Shown: in pieces, positions 37,795-50,500 of the stretch
Position numbering within the stretch: the first letter of the stretch is position 1
Layout: each line of letters opens with the position of its first letter
Source of the DNA: Diphasiastrum complanatum
Taxonomy: Eukaryota; Streptophyta; Lycopodiopsida; Lycopodiales; Lycopodiaceae
Direction of reading: 5' to 3'
Assembly: GCA_029204225.1 (NCBI GenBank)
Contig: CM055097.1
Location: 1,099,414-1,163,413, forward strand
DNA length: 64,000 nucleotides
The notes under the pieces: model-generated
What the model was told of the DNA's origin: nothing
The model's database searches: none
Seen by the model: only the letters and a program-made list of their open reading frames with translations
Translations under genes and position numbers: made by a program

Positions 37795-38382
37795 GTAACA
37801 ATGACTTGATCTTCTCTTTCAACCTGTGTCAATGCACAAAACACTCCTTTGAACAACAACAAATGCTTTCAAAAGAAATCACCAATATTTGAAACTATCT
37901 CACAAATTCTTTTCTAGCACTTATCCAAACAAATCAACACATAGAATTATGGAATCTTGATCAACCTATGATCTATTCTCAATCTAATGACTTTTGCCAC
38001 TTCCTAAGATTGAAACACACTCAAATGAAGTCCAACAACCTCATTACCTAGAGATCCAATCAAAATTAGAGTTTTGACAAAATCACAAAAAATTGACTAT
38101 TCCAAATATACGTGCAAATGCTGAAAATTTGATATGCAATCTATAAGCCACCACTTAGGCTGATCCAATGATCCAAAAACCGGCCAAATCCAATATGTGA
38201 ATTCAAAAATCGGAATGGATCAAGTATACTGACCTATATAGTGTTTTGATCTACAAAAGATCCAATCTACAAAAGCAAAAAACTCGATTTTGGTGTAGAA
38301 TCCTCTCTAACATGCTCTAGACTTGATATCTTCACCAAATCATTGATAGATTTGATTTTCTCTTTCATAACCTGAAACACAA
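37795..38382 (-). other. Leader of copia B2
   Basis: About 590 bases between primer site and gag start, nearly identical to 23135-23708 of copy B1. No recognised content. Confidence 0.7.
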
Positions 38383-38394
38383 GCTTTGATACCA
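38383..38394 (-). other. Primer-binding site of copia B2
   Basis: The minus strand reads TGGTATCAAAGC, one base from the initiator-Met consensus and from copy B1 (TGGTATCAGAGC). Confidence 0.8.
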
Positions 38395-39042
38395 TGTGAA
38401 AGATTTCAGATCCTTAAGATCCAATCTACCTGAATGATCTTTGGTTAGAAAGAGAAATACATTACCAATCTCACCAATGTAGAAAAATCAGCATCTACAC
38501 ACAAAATGAGATGCAAACACCAATAGAACTTGATCAAACTTGAATGAAGTGAAAAAGTACTGTTGTTGTCTGTACAAAACTAACAATCTACTGTATTTCA
38601 CATGTGTGGATCCAAAAATAGCAAATATAAATCATTCTACACATAGAATTGCAAGCAATCACCAAGATAGTGCACCAATGGATAGTAGAACCCAAGAGAA
38701 CCATGTATAAGCATGAAATGAGATAGAGGAGAGAGAAGATCACTCTCTCCACTAGTTACATCCTTTTATAACAGGTCCAAACCCTATTTGGCCACTTGGC
38801 TTTCTCTCCAAAATGCTAACCCTACTAATTTTGGGTCTAGATTCAATGTACCCAACTATTCAAATTTGAATCTACTCAAACTCGCATTTTAACTTTCCCA
38901 CACTTTCAAAAAGTGTTTATTCAATGAAATTACACTAATGAACTTTGAAAAGTCAACCTCTAAGTCTAAAATAAGTTTTGGCCTCAATATGCCAAATATG
39001 GGAATATATCAAAATGTGATGAAACTAGTTGAATCTTTCACA
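38395..39042 (-). repeat. 5' LTR of copia B2 (648 bp)
   Basis: It begins TGTGAAAGAT and ends ATCTTTCACA, a perfect 10-base terminal inverted repeat. It matches the B1 3' LTR along its whole length. Confidence 0.92.
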
Positions 39043-39427
39043 AGAAACAGGTGCTACTGGAGTGTCTAGAGTCATGGGAATAGCTACAGTAGTTTCACTA
39101 TTATCAAGAATAGGGTTTGATGGGGAGATAGGAACTGCGACAGACATATAAGAAGAAGGGGTAGGCGGATCTGGTTGTAAGAAAGATGCAAAAGCCATGC
39201 TGGAAACAGAGGATGGTTTAGGAGTAGAGGCAACGGCTCCTTTGCGACGTGGCATATCTTATTGCGATGGAGGAGGGCGCTCAAACCTGCAGAAGATCAA
39301 CAATAGTGAGGGCACACCTGCAGCGGTAGGGCACCAACGTTGGACAACGATGGAGCAGTCGCGATGGGTAGCGATGGAGCAGATCCGCAACAACAAGGTA
39401 GAGCAGCGATGGAGGGCCAACAACTCA

Positions 39428-39533
<106 letters not shown>

Positions 39534-39556
39534 CAGCCGAACCGTTAATTACGTGA

Positions 39557-39661
39557 GGTAATGGTCCATTGGTCGAACCATTACCACAAAGAATCTGGTC
39601 CCTGAACAGCTCATGGCCTCCCAGATTATTTATGGTAATGGCCCTCCCAATGGCCATTACC
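39557..39661. repeat. Two adjacent stem-loops sharing GGTAATGG/CCATTACC arms
   Basis: GGTAATGGT...ACCATTACC (39557-39585) and GGTAATGGCC...GGCCATTACC (39634-39661) are perfect 9- and 10-base stems. Arms of one can also pair with arms of the other, so a larger alternative fold is possible. No known element was recognised. Confidence 0.6.
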
Positions 39662-39759
39662 TACTACCCAATTGTCGTTTGCCCGATTTTAACTCGTTAT
39701 TGGGCCCTTTGCATAATATAGGGCCCCATTTTTTTGACCAGCAATGATTATATGGGTTC

Positions 39760-39984
39760 TCAAATCTCAATATGCTTTGTAGAAACCTTTCCAAAGTCTT
39801 CTAGTTCATTTGTGAGGGCATTGTATAGCATGATTGTCCTGGTTTTATGTACAAACAACATGATGCCCACAAAGCCCACAGAATAATCTATGTAGAGGGT
39901 ATCATGCCCATAATTTATGTACTCAAAGAACAAAAATGTCGAATCTAGATAAAACTGGCCTGCAAGGGCTCTCACCTTCATCAT
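39760..39984 (-). CDS. Short hypothetical ORF, 74 aa
   Basis: An in-frame TAA stands directly before the paired ATG ATG start, so the ORF is self-contained. It contains GFVGIMLFVHKTRTIMLYN and ELEDFGKVSTKHIEI. This faintly resembles the end of F-box-associated or kelch-type domains, but that is a weak guess; it could equally be a terminal exon of a minus-strand gene or noncoding. Confidence 0.25.
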   Translation of the reverse strand: MMKVRALAGQFYLDSTFLFFEYINYGHDTLYIDYSVGFVGIMLFVHKTRTIMLYNALTNELEDFGKVSTKHIEI

Positions 39985-40224
39985 TTAGCAAAAAGGAATG
40001 ATGGAAAAAAGGTAGAATAACTGCAAATTCTACATAATATAAAGCAAAATTTATGGGTTTCCAGCCATAAAGGTCTTCTAGAAGAAAATTATCCCAACAC
40101 AAAAGGGTAATGTTTGCTGCAGCAAGTAAAATTTAAGTACAATAACTGGCGGTGGGGAATGTATAGGAAACAGAGGATCTTCGAATTCGCACCAAGAATT
40201 CTCTTTTTTCCATTCTTGTGCGCG

Positions 40225-40500
40225 CGAGACGAAAGAGAAGCTGCGCTAGAGAGAGAAAGATTATGCTCTCTTGCTGCTGAGAGGGAGAGAGATTTTGCTC
40301 TCTGCTGAAGAGAGATTCTGCTCTTTGCTGTGCACACGAGAGAGAGAGAGAGAGAGCGAGAGAGCGCAAGAGAGATTCTGCAAGAGAGAGAGAGAGAGAT
40401 TAACATTCTGCTGTCTGCTGCGCGTGCGTGCAAGAGAGAGGGACAAAGAGAGCGAGAGAGATGAGAGAGAGAGACAGAGCGCGAGAGAGATTCCATCAGG
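40225..40500. repeat. GA-rich degenerate minisatellite
   Basis: Runs of GAGAGA alternate with ATTYTGCTCTYTGCTG words several times. ORFs across it on either strand are compositional artefacts. Confidence 0.8.
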
Positions 40501-40573
40501 GTAGTCGTTAGTTTTGTGTACTCTCTCTGTTTCTTCTCCACCAAGAATCTCACGTTGGCTGCGGAGTAGCCGT

Positions 40574-40764
40574 TATATAGCTGCATCTTCAGCCGGTGCA
40601 GACAGGAGCCATAAACGATCATCTTTTCAGGTGCGATTCACCAAAAGGAGGACGTTTGAATGAGGATCATATTACTGTAGGTGGATCACTGCAAGTACAA
40701 AAGCTGGCTTCTTCTGAAGACTTTCAAATGCTGTCTGACTTGATTAGATCCATCTGATTCGCAG
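40574..40764 (+). promoter_or_regulatory. Possible RPC6 promoter (TATA) and 5'-UTR exon
   Basis: TATATAG at 40574-40580 is followed by unremarkable sequence ending CGCAG|GTACAT at 40764, a possible donor. A matching acceptor CTCTTGTAG ends at 45275, 46 bases before the RPC6 start codon. If real, LINE-1 lies inside a 5'-UTR intron of about 4.5 kb. Inference only; transcript data are needed. Confidence 0.3.
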
Positions 40765-41055
40765 GTACATTAAGACTCAAGCATTCTAACTATATAGCCT
40801 TCAATTTGCATCCATAGTCTTGATAAACATTTTGCAATGGAGCTTTTTACGTTTTCATATTTACATATAGGTCTAGGTTTGTACATTATTGTCCGGATTT
40901 GAATTATTGTGAAATGCAAATTGTGATCCTTAAGTTGAATCTATCGGCTTGCAAGGCTCCATATATTAGTGGAATTACTCGAGTTTCAAAACGTTGCAGC
41001 AAGGAGGTTTTTGTAGTAGTTACAAATTACACTCGGGCGCGCGCACGAGAGAAGA

Positions 41056-44000
41056 GCTTTACTGACGCTTTTTAAATGCCAAAAGTCATGAAAGACCAAT
41101 ATGTACATCTCAGTTGTGATAAATTCTAAAAGGAGCATATAAATGTCTCCAAAAAACAAACAACTACTAGAAAAGACTAAACTATCAAAACTAGATAAAA
41201 CTCTACTCTACTCTACTTTCATGAATGATATTAAAATGGAGTATAGTATAGCTAGAGTTGTACAACAACAAAATAGAGATGTATAATAGATATCATATCA
41301 CAAAGGGCCCTTGTTGAATAAAGCAAGGATAGATGATGGAGTAGGTACTAAAGAGGAAATAGTGGGTCTCCTCACATGAGACCTAGATCAGCAAAACACC
41401 TGGTAACCATGAAAATCGGCCTCAAAGCAATACACTGTTGTCTTTTCTGATGAAGGTCTCTAAAAGGGATATTTGATTCATCCTCAGACAATGTCTTAGC
41501 CTCAAAGTTTGCTCTGGAGAGAAAAATGAGATAATTTGGTCTGGCAGTCCTGGTGTCCATACTGACCTCTCTGACATATGTCTCTACAAAGTAGGAATAT
41601 CTCATGCATCATGAAGGTCACACACTAAGGGTCTACATATGAAATAAGTGAACGTAGTGTGACTGGAGAATTATAGAAAAGACAATGGTAGCATCTCCGG
41701 ATCTCATAATAAACAAGATATATGAATTAAAAATGCTCCTCTCACTCCACCTCCCCCCACGCGCATAATTGGCAAAGCTTACTCATGTGAGGAATACCCT
41801 GGAAGCAACGAGTCTCCACATATGTAAATCGGAGGCAATGTGAGAGTCCATTGTCCAAGTAACGAGGTAAAACTCGGACCTCGGCCATGTCCAGCTTTTG
41901 GAAACTAGAATGGTAGAAATCTAGTTTGACCCCAAGAGGATCCTGCGATATCACTCGAGAATAAGCACGATAAATAACTCCTCTATTGTAATGATGAGAA
42001 CCCTATGGTAAATAAGAGATACTAGTGCCATATGTCCGTAACAAACTAGAAGCCCGGGAATTCCATGGTATTGATGACCTTGGTTATGAATGTTGTTGAG
42101 ATGAAAGAAGAGCTATGCATGGGTAGCGTGAATCCGGGAGACTCATCATTCTCTGGATGTATGTAATCAACCTGAAAATAGCCTAAACTGAAGTGGTAGG
42201 ATTGCAAACTTAGGAAGATACTCTAGTGAGGAACAAAGGGCTTAACCTGGATCATATGTGCAAGCATAGTGACCTGTAGATGAGAAATACTAGGCTACTA
42301 TGACTTGAAAATTTGTGTGCACCAAGCCTCCATTGTACAGTACATACATAGCTATGGATGAAACAATGGTGTCAAACAATCTACACTTACCCGGGGCATC
42401 ATGTATGTCTTTCCTGAAGAAAAACCGCTCAAGACCAGCCAAAAAGGCTCACGTGACCCTTCCGTCATCTAGCCATGGCGGCCTGTCTCATACTGAAAAT
42501 TGGCCAAGTGAAGGATGTCCCCAAATAAGTATAAGAGTATACCACCTCTGTGGTTGTCCTACTAGAATAAACACTTGCCACTACATAAAGACCCTGAAGG
42601 TATTAAAATTCATAATTGTTATGCACAATCAAACCAAATAAGTCTTCAAAAACCCATAATGTATCCAAATGCTGCTGCAACCCCTCATTACAGGGAGAAA
42701 TCAATACCCCATAGTCAACATTAAGTAGATTGGAAATGAGTATATCACCACGTCTACATCAAAAAGTGTGGGGGAGCGAACAGCCCCGCTTTACCCCAAT
42801 TGTATTCCTGACTCTCTCAAAGAGACCCCCCTCAAATCTGAAACATCTTCAAACATGCTCATACAATGCCATGACAGCCAGTATGGTATCAATAGAGAAG
42901 CCAAGATCCCTCAATCTTTGTATGAGCATGTGTCGTGGAACCGAGTCAAGCTTTCTGGAAATCACAAAGCAACAACAAACTCTCACGTTTGGACCTAGCC
43001 TCAACGATAGTTCATAGTGTGGACACACGATCAATGGTGAAATGTTGTGCCCTCAAACCAGCCTGACCCAAGGCATGTAGTCTTCATCTCTTTGCATCAC
43101 TACTAACCACTGTATGAAGGATAGTGCCATAAAGCTTAGCCACAATGTGCCAATTATAATGGTATGATAATTATCAGGTTTCATATCACCACTCCTATGG
43201 ATGGGATGGATGATATTTATCCACCATGGCAGAGGAAAACCAGACATGATGACACGATTAAGGAGTGAGGCCAAAGTAGGTGCTAGTATATCAATGACAC
43301 GAATAAGGAGTTCAACCTCTAAGTCATCGATATCCCATGCTCAATGGGATTTCAACTTCTCAATGGCTAGGGACACCATATCTTAGGTGAAAAATGAGAA
43401 GGTGGAGGGACATGGAGATATCGCGATCGGGTCTGTGGGAAAATTGTATAGTGATGTGGCATACTTAGTCCAGAGACGCAGATCTCTTAACAGTGGAGGT
43501 GGGGCCAGGGGATAAACTCATGCCAAAAAGCACCAGAAGAGGAATTATAGAGGAGATCCACAAGTTTTTCCCTTCAGAAGCATCATAAGAATGTTTTTTG
43601 TAACGACAACTATAACTATATAAACATTTGATGAAGATGAGAGAACGAAGATTGTGGATGAATAACTTGTACATGGAGCTGTTTACATACATCATCATAC
43701 CAAGATTGATGGGGGTGACATACATATGAGCATTTGGAGTTTTTATGATGTTTGGATGGGAAAGCCATGGAAGCAACAATATGAAGAGCTGTAGTGAGAA
43801 AAGATGCTTAGGAATGGAGCGGGCTATCAGATGGGAATTTCCAAAGTATGAAAGAGAAAGCTCCCTGATAAAGGTGTGTGTATGCATGATTTAATGTGTA
43901 TTTAGGAGCACGATCCACAACAGAGGGAGTCAATGGAGAAAGACATAACATTGATCTTAAATGGACAGAAAGAAAGGAATGATCAGATAGTGTGGTGGGA

Positions 44001-44981
44001 GAGACAACGAAATCAAATAAAAAGGGTATGAGAGATGGTGACCCCATAACATAGTCTACAACAGTGTGACCACCTCTTTGAGGATGGCAAGTGTAGTCAC
44101 TAGAACTTGACTAACAAGACAAGCCATTAAAATTGGCAAGCTCATGAGCTTCGCCTAGCAATAGAAAATGCTCACCGTATGTAGAAATTGGGTCATCAAC
44201 ATTAGCAGATATTTTGTCGATTTTTATGTCCACACTATCCAAGGCATGTATCCTTAGAGGTTCATCAATGATTGCATGAAACTCTGTCTGTCTAGATGAT
44301 GTCTTGGCATTGAAATCCCTGACAAGAAGTATATGACACATTTGGAGTAAAGGAGAATGTCTGAGGAGAGATTAATAAATGGAGAGCCAATACTAATTGC
44401 AAAAGCTGAAAAATTTGGTGGAAAATAACAAGCCGCCAAATACACATCCCTGTCAAGCCCAATACTCCGACCAAGAAACCAAATTTAGAGATATCGTGCC
44501 TGCTCATCCCATGAAACCAAATCAATGATAGGCTATAATGAGTCCTTGTCCAAGCATGCCACTCCACAGAACCTCTGCCTCCCACAGATAGTCTCTAGAC
44601 AAAAGACTGACACCCACCTGATCCTTAAAGCTCTGGTAATTCCCTCAATTGACTCTCATAAGTCTCCACAAAAAGAAGGATATCACCTTCTGAGATGAAC
44701 TATGCTAAATGTCTTGCCGTTGCCAAAGAATGAATGCCATTATAGCTCCCATAGCCTAATGCGGAAGTGATGTGGATGGGGTCTTGGGCTGCTCCTACGC
44801 TCGAGAGCCCCAACTTTGTATGCACTAGAGCTAGGTGGTCCACGATCCAGGTATCTAACCTGATCAACCCAATCCTTCCAGTAGCTGGACCTTCTCTTTG
44901 AGAATTGCATTACCTCTGATTACTCAGTGTGGACTGGTCCTCATTTAAAGTAGGAAAAGCAGCATCCATGGCAACATGGGC

Positions 44982-44984
<3 letters not shown>
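41056..44984 (-). mobile_element. LINE-1 copy: non-LTR retrotransposon, endonuclease and RT relics
   Basis: On the minus strand from 44984: the start of an apurinic-type endonuclease (GDILLFVETYES near 44650), RDFNAKT near 44310 (GDFNAR motif with Gly changed), DYVMGSPSLIP near 44050 and SDHSFLSV near 43985. RT relics follow at 43270-42750: PLPWWINIIHPIHRSGD, DSVPRHMLIQRL, and a FGLYID box. Many stops and frameshifts. The 3' end at 41056 (GTAAAGC on the minus strand) meets a short GA-rich tract, and the 5' end meets a long (GA)n tract. Confidence 0.88.

Positions 44985-45058
<74 letters not shown>
44985..45058. repeat. (GA)n microsatellite at the 5' end of LINE-1
   Basis: About 37 uninterrupted GA units. 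The RPC6 start codon lies 264 bases to the right. Confidence 0.98.
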
Positions 45059-45060
<2 letters not shown>

Positions 45061-45321
45061 CAACAAACCTTTTGGGTGTTGGCTAGGCCGAATTGTAATA
45101 TACCTCTACCACTCAAATACTTTGGGCAACGTGAAACTTTTTCTTTAAAGTTTTTGATGTTCTGTTTCTATTAGTCGTGATTTGCATCATTAAAGCTTGA
45201 GCTTATCATATCTTGTATCTTAATCTTTGAGAATGAAATTTATCTTGACCATTTGGATTTAATCTCCTCTTGTAGGTCCTTCCTCAAAATTTGCAACCTC
45301 TAAAATTCAATAAGGAAGACC

Positions 45322-45399
45322 ATGGAGGATTCATCATCTCGTGCTTTGATAGCTACCGCTCTCAATCGGATCCTTGACATATGTCGTGGAACTCCCGAG
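45322..45399 (+). CDS. RPC6: RPC6 exon 1 (coding part)
   Basis: The start codon context is GACCATGGAGG. The exon encodes 26 residues ([20 protein letters not shown] and then CRGTPE) and ends GAG|GTATGT in phase 0. A possible acceptor at 45274-45275 suggests a 5'-UTR intron. NRILDIC..PEG corresponds to the NRIIELC..PHG stretch of animal RPC6. Confidence 0.82.
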
Positions 45400-47534
45400 G
45401 TATGTTGTGAGTTACGTTGTGTATTGATTTTGTTTGCTTGTATTAACTCATGGATCTAAATGTTATAATCTTTAGGTACTAGATTTTGATGTAGTTTCGT
45501 GATGATTGTGGATGCATGTTTTGAACTTTTTGGAAGAGTAAATTTAGACATACATGTTGGATCTATACAAGAGGATAATGAATTTTGATGCCCAAGAATC
45601 ATTGTCGGCTGAGCATAATTATAAGTTTCCTTATAAAACAAATGAACCCTTATTTAATTGCTAAGCTCCATTGGCTTGTTTTCAGATTGTTTGAGGTTGA
45701 AAGAGAACTACTTTGTTGAAGAAAAGAGTCTAATGCTTTTGTGAGTTTCAAGTGTAAAGGAATTCGTTATTATCTAGATTTTGCTACATACGATGTTTGT
45801 GATGCGAGACTACCTGTTGTTATATAGCAATAAGTTTCAAATGTTTGGTTATACAATTTGGATTTTCTCTCTTTTGTGATTGGTATTCATTCATATTTCG
45901 CATGGACAAATATCTTGATGATTCTTATGTGCACTTAAACTTACTTATGAGTAACTTACCCCTTGCCCGGTCAATCTACAATCCTCTACTCTTTAATTTG
46001 TCCTTTAGAAAGAAATTTTAAATGAACATCAAGGTTGATGGTGCAAGGTTCCCAAGCTTTGTTTCTACGATTCATGGAATCATTAGACCAACCTAGCAAT
46101 CTGGGATGTGGTGTGGCCTTGCTCCTTTTTTTTGCACACAAGCTCACAAAACCCTAAGTAAATACATAGAAATACCTAGCAAATTCGTCACTTTATTGAT
46201 CTCCAGCAAATGTACATGGATCAACAAGCAAACATGAGAGCTCTGTTGCAAGCCTCTTCCCAACCATAGCTGCATAGGAATAAGATAGGGAATGACTGGC
46301 AAGGCTCACATTATATCCCCTCAAGGCTCACACTATATCCCCTCAAGCACCCCGTAACCATGACTCTTAATGTCGATACATGGAAAACCCCATGCACAGT
46401 CACCACTTGGCATACCCTGACACATAGGCGAGCTAGTAGGTAGACTGTCTAACACGTGTCACTCATGCATTGGACCAAGTGTCCTAATGAACACATGACT
46501 CGTCCGTCCGTTGACCGACAAGTGTCACTCATGCATTGGACCAAGTGTCCTAGTGAGCATATGACACGTGTCATGTTGACCGGTCAACCCTCCCTACTTT
46601 TTAGGAGGTCAATCCGGTAGAAACATAATGCATCTTTGGATAGGGAGTCTTAAAATGTGTTAGTGGTTGATCAAGAATGAGTGTGTTATCACAAGAGAAA
46701 TGCTCCCAAATGATGGGACGTTGAGGCCTAAGTGTACCAACTTGCAAGACCCTTGTTGTTATCGATAAGGTAGTTACGAATGCAACTAGAACTGATCTAG
46801 AGCTAAGCTATGAAATAAGCAAGACTTAACCCTAGAAAGCAGGAAAGAGAGATTAAGGAGACTGAAGAGAGATATCAATATCATCAGTTGAGTAAAATGA
46901 CATAGATTCCCTACTTATAGCCAACAAACCTCTCATTCACACGTTGATGATTGTGAGTTGAATCAATGAGATGACACTTTCGGGAGCATCACAAAAATAT
47001 ATCATCTATAGGCATCTGTTGAATTCAACTAGAGAAAATTGCCTTTTGTTTACGTGGACATAGTTGTAGATCTCATGCTAAAAATAGGTCTTTCCTACCA
47101 TAGTTATAAGTTATACTACCGCTAGAGGTTGGTCCCGATGGTAGGTTCTTGCTAAAGCATAAATGATTAGAAAATTGGCAATCACAATCTTAGTTCTATT
47201 TGTTAGACCTCTTGAATTACAAAGCCTCTATAATGAATCATTATGAGATTGCATATAGGCAAGATCAAAACCATATCATATCATATAGGACAATGAAGAT
47301 CTAGTTATTGCCAAACCTACTCCTAAATCACCTCTTGCATGTATGAACTCTTAAGTCTTATGATTTGAGGCATCTCATAGAGGCTTAACTACCAAGATAA
47401 TTTCTTGGAAGCTCAAAAACTCCTAAAATCTTTTGCATTTAATCATTGTCAGATTCTAAATTGTATGTTGTTTTGAAGGTAGCAATATGACAAAAGACTA
47501 TCATGTGCTTTGTTGTTTTAAAAAAGGTCCATGT

Positions 47535-47573
<39 letters not shown>

Positions 47574-50500
47574 CGAGAGAGCTCTATCAATATCTTTTAG
47601 GTACCAAAAGGTACATAAGACCAATGTGAGTATATCTCAAGTATGATATCATCCAAGGGAGCATAAATATGTATCCAAAGCCTTAGATAAGCTGCTACTC
47701 AGAACTATATGGAAACTAGTCTCAACTAACTACCAAATGAGAACATGTAAAACATGGTACAATACACAATATGGCTGCCAAGCCGGTCTCATGCTAGAGT
47801 ACCATGTTAGGCTCTATTGAAAATGTCAATATAGATGTAGCAGGTACGGACAATGATGATGATGAAGCTGGGGCTGATGTTGAAATCGTGGTGGATACTG
47901 TCTATGTGGTCATCTAACTGAATCCTTCGAGGCAAGATCTTTAAGGGTTCTTTCCATTAACCAACTTTCTTTGATTGGAAGATCATAGGTTTTGGATTGC
48001 CCAATTTCACGGAAAGACCAATTTTTTTACAAAATTTCTTCAAAGCATTGAGATGTTGCAAGCTTTGTGTGGTATTTGCAAATAAAATCACATCATTTGA
48101 AATAAAGTAACAATCTACTTCAATCCAAGGGTGTAGATAATTTATGTCGTAAAACCTCTTGTTCATATCACCTTTGCAATGACTTTTTTGTGAAATTGTC
48201 CAACTACCTGACATATATCTATTGACATTTGAATTTCTGCCATTTTTTCCCATAATTTTTCTCTTGGAACTCTGCATGGTTTGGAAAAATTTACAGAGCA
48301 CTAATAAAGGTTTACTTGCTTCCTTCGACTTCCTTCAATGAAGGTTATGAACAGCCTCCACACCCAAGTGTTTGTAATCTTTAATGACTCTAATTTCAGC
48401 CCCATCATTGAGTAGATGGGGATCAACTACTCTTTTCATTCGGAAGGTGTTATGAACAGACTCACAAGTACTAGTATCAATGAAGCATAAAAACAACAAA
48501 AGTCATTCAAATAGCATTCTCCAACCAAGAAACTGTATGAATATCAATGGCCGCCGATAGCTCCTCAGGCAGATCTCCAACCAAGATCTCCAAAATAGTA
48601 CAACTCCCCTACAAGAAGCCCAAGACTCAAATGATCAAAAGCTAGCAAATGACTAGCCTTAGTGGCTATTTATAGTGGACAAACCATACCTCCCTTCATA
48701 TTGATTTGGAGGAAGACTGAAATTCAAAAATTAGGGCCAAAAGTAGAAAATTCTGTAAAATAGTATTTCTAGGCCTGTCACGTGTAATATAAAATGCGTG
48801 TCCACTAATACTGTCAAAAGTAGAGAAGTATGGACTATAATGCGTGTCCATAACACTCCCCCCTTTTGAAACATTGCCCTCAATGTGGGCTAAAAAAATT
48901 TAACTACTAAAGCTCTTTAGTACCGCTGTATTGTCGTTTTCTTTCCTGGGTTATACATTTTGTGCTAGTGGTGTCAGTCCAAAAGCCGAATCCCGTACAG
49001 CTACGGATATCCGTTTTAGTACAATGAAGCAAAGAGAATTATCAATCTCAATTCTAGTAGATGAAAAGACTAGATCAATATGTAAGTAATGTCGGTTGTC
49101 GGGCAACTGAGGTATCATCATCAACAAGTAATGAAGTATCGAGAGCAAGAGCGTCGGGACCACCAATATCAGGAAGATCAGCAAGATGGATGCCAGCAAC
49201 AACATCAGAATCAAGGACACCAACATTAAGATTAGATGAAACAAGGTGGAACAACAACCACAACAGCAGGAATAGAAAATGGTGCAGCATCAGGATCAGA
49301 AGTAGTAGTGTTGCATACCAACGCATGAAGAGAGTGAGCCTGTTCCTACAATAAAGGTGAGTGGGCAAAAAAATCAAAGACTCCCCTGTTGCTTCGCGGG
49401 CGGGCGCAGATGTGGGCAATTAGAGTTCAAATGGTCAGGGCTACGACAGTTAAAACAAAGATTCTTAGAACGGATCTCAGCCATTTCGTACGATGTATAA
49501 CGCTTAACGACAATGGGGCGGGGAACAGGAGGACAAACAATAGAGGAAGTGGGAGAAACAGTCGATGAAGCAGATGGTGGAGGGGAAGAACGAGAAAACA
49601 AAGGACGGGACAAAGAGCGAGACTAAAAAGAAGGTTGCTGATCAAGGTATTTGTGCTGTAAAGTAGAAGCGAGCGACATAGCACGGTCTAATGAACTAGG
49701 TTGGAAAGACTGACATCAAAGCGTAAAGAACCAGGTATGCCAAAAATGTAATGACCAATAACTTCAACAAGTGGCAGTTTAGAGAAAAGGTAAGAAAACT
49801 CAACAAACTTTTCATTGTATTCTAAAAGCGTACCTGTCTGTGTGAGTTGTTGATAGAGGTCCAGTTGAGATTGAAACCAAGTTGGATCGATCATCGCAGA
49901 ATGGTTGGCCACTTTAAACTCATCCCAAGTAGCAGAAGAATCAAGCAGGAACTGATGAGTACACCACCACATCAAGGCGCGTCCTGATAGTTGTAGCGCA
50001 GCAAGCTGAAGTTGTTGTGCAGGAGTGCGAGGAGCAAGCTGAAAATAGCTTTCCAACTGAAAGAACCAGTTCTGCAAATTCTTACCATCAGAAGAACCAT
50101 TATAAACAGAAAGTGTAACTTTATATCGAAAGTCACGAACAAGAGGGGCAGGATGACGAATGGGTGCAGGAGGGACAGCAGAAGATGGATCGGGCAATGG
50201 GGTAGAAACTGGGGGAGAGAAGTTGGTGAGAGAGATCGGAAATGGACGACTGGAGATTCTGAAGGGTAGCGATCATGGTCTGCGGGGTAGTGATGAGGAG
50301 GCATCAGACGGAGTCATTATGACAAAGATCTAGAGACAGGCAGATCAGAACAGTGATGGAAAGTGAGGAAAGCACAGAGTGGCAGCAGCTGAGGCAGGCG
50401 GCAACTAGGGAAGGCAGCAGCTGAGGCAGTGCTGGAAAGGCAGCAACTCGGAAAGGCAGTGCTGGGCAGGAAGGCACCGAGGAAGGTAGCAGGTGAGGCA

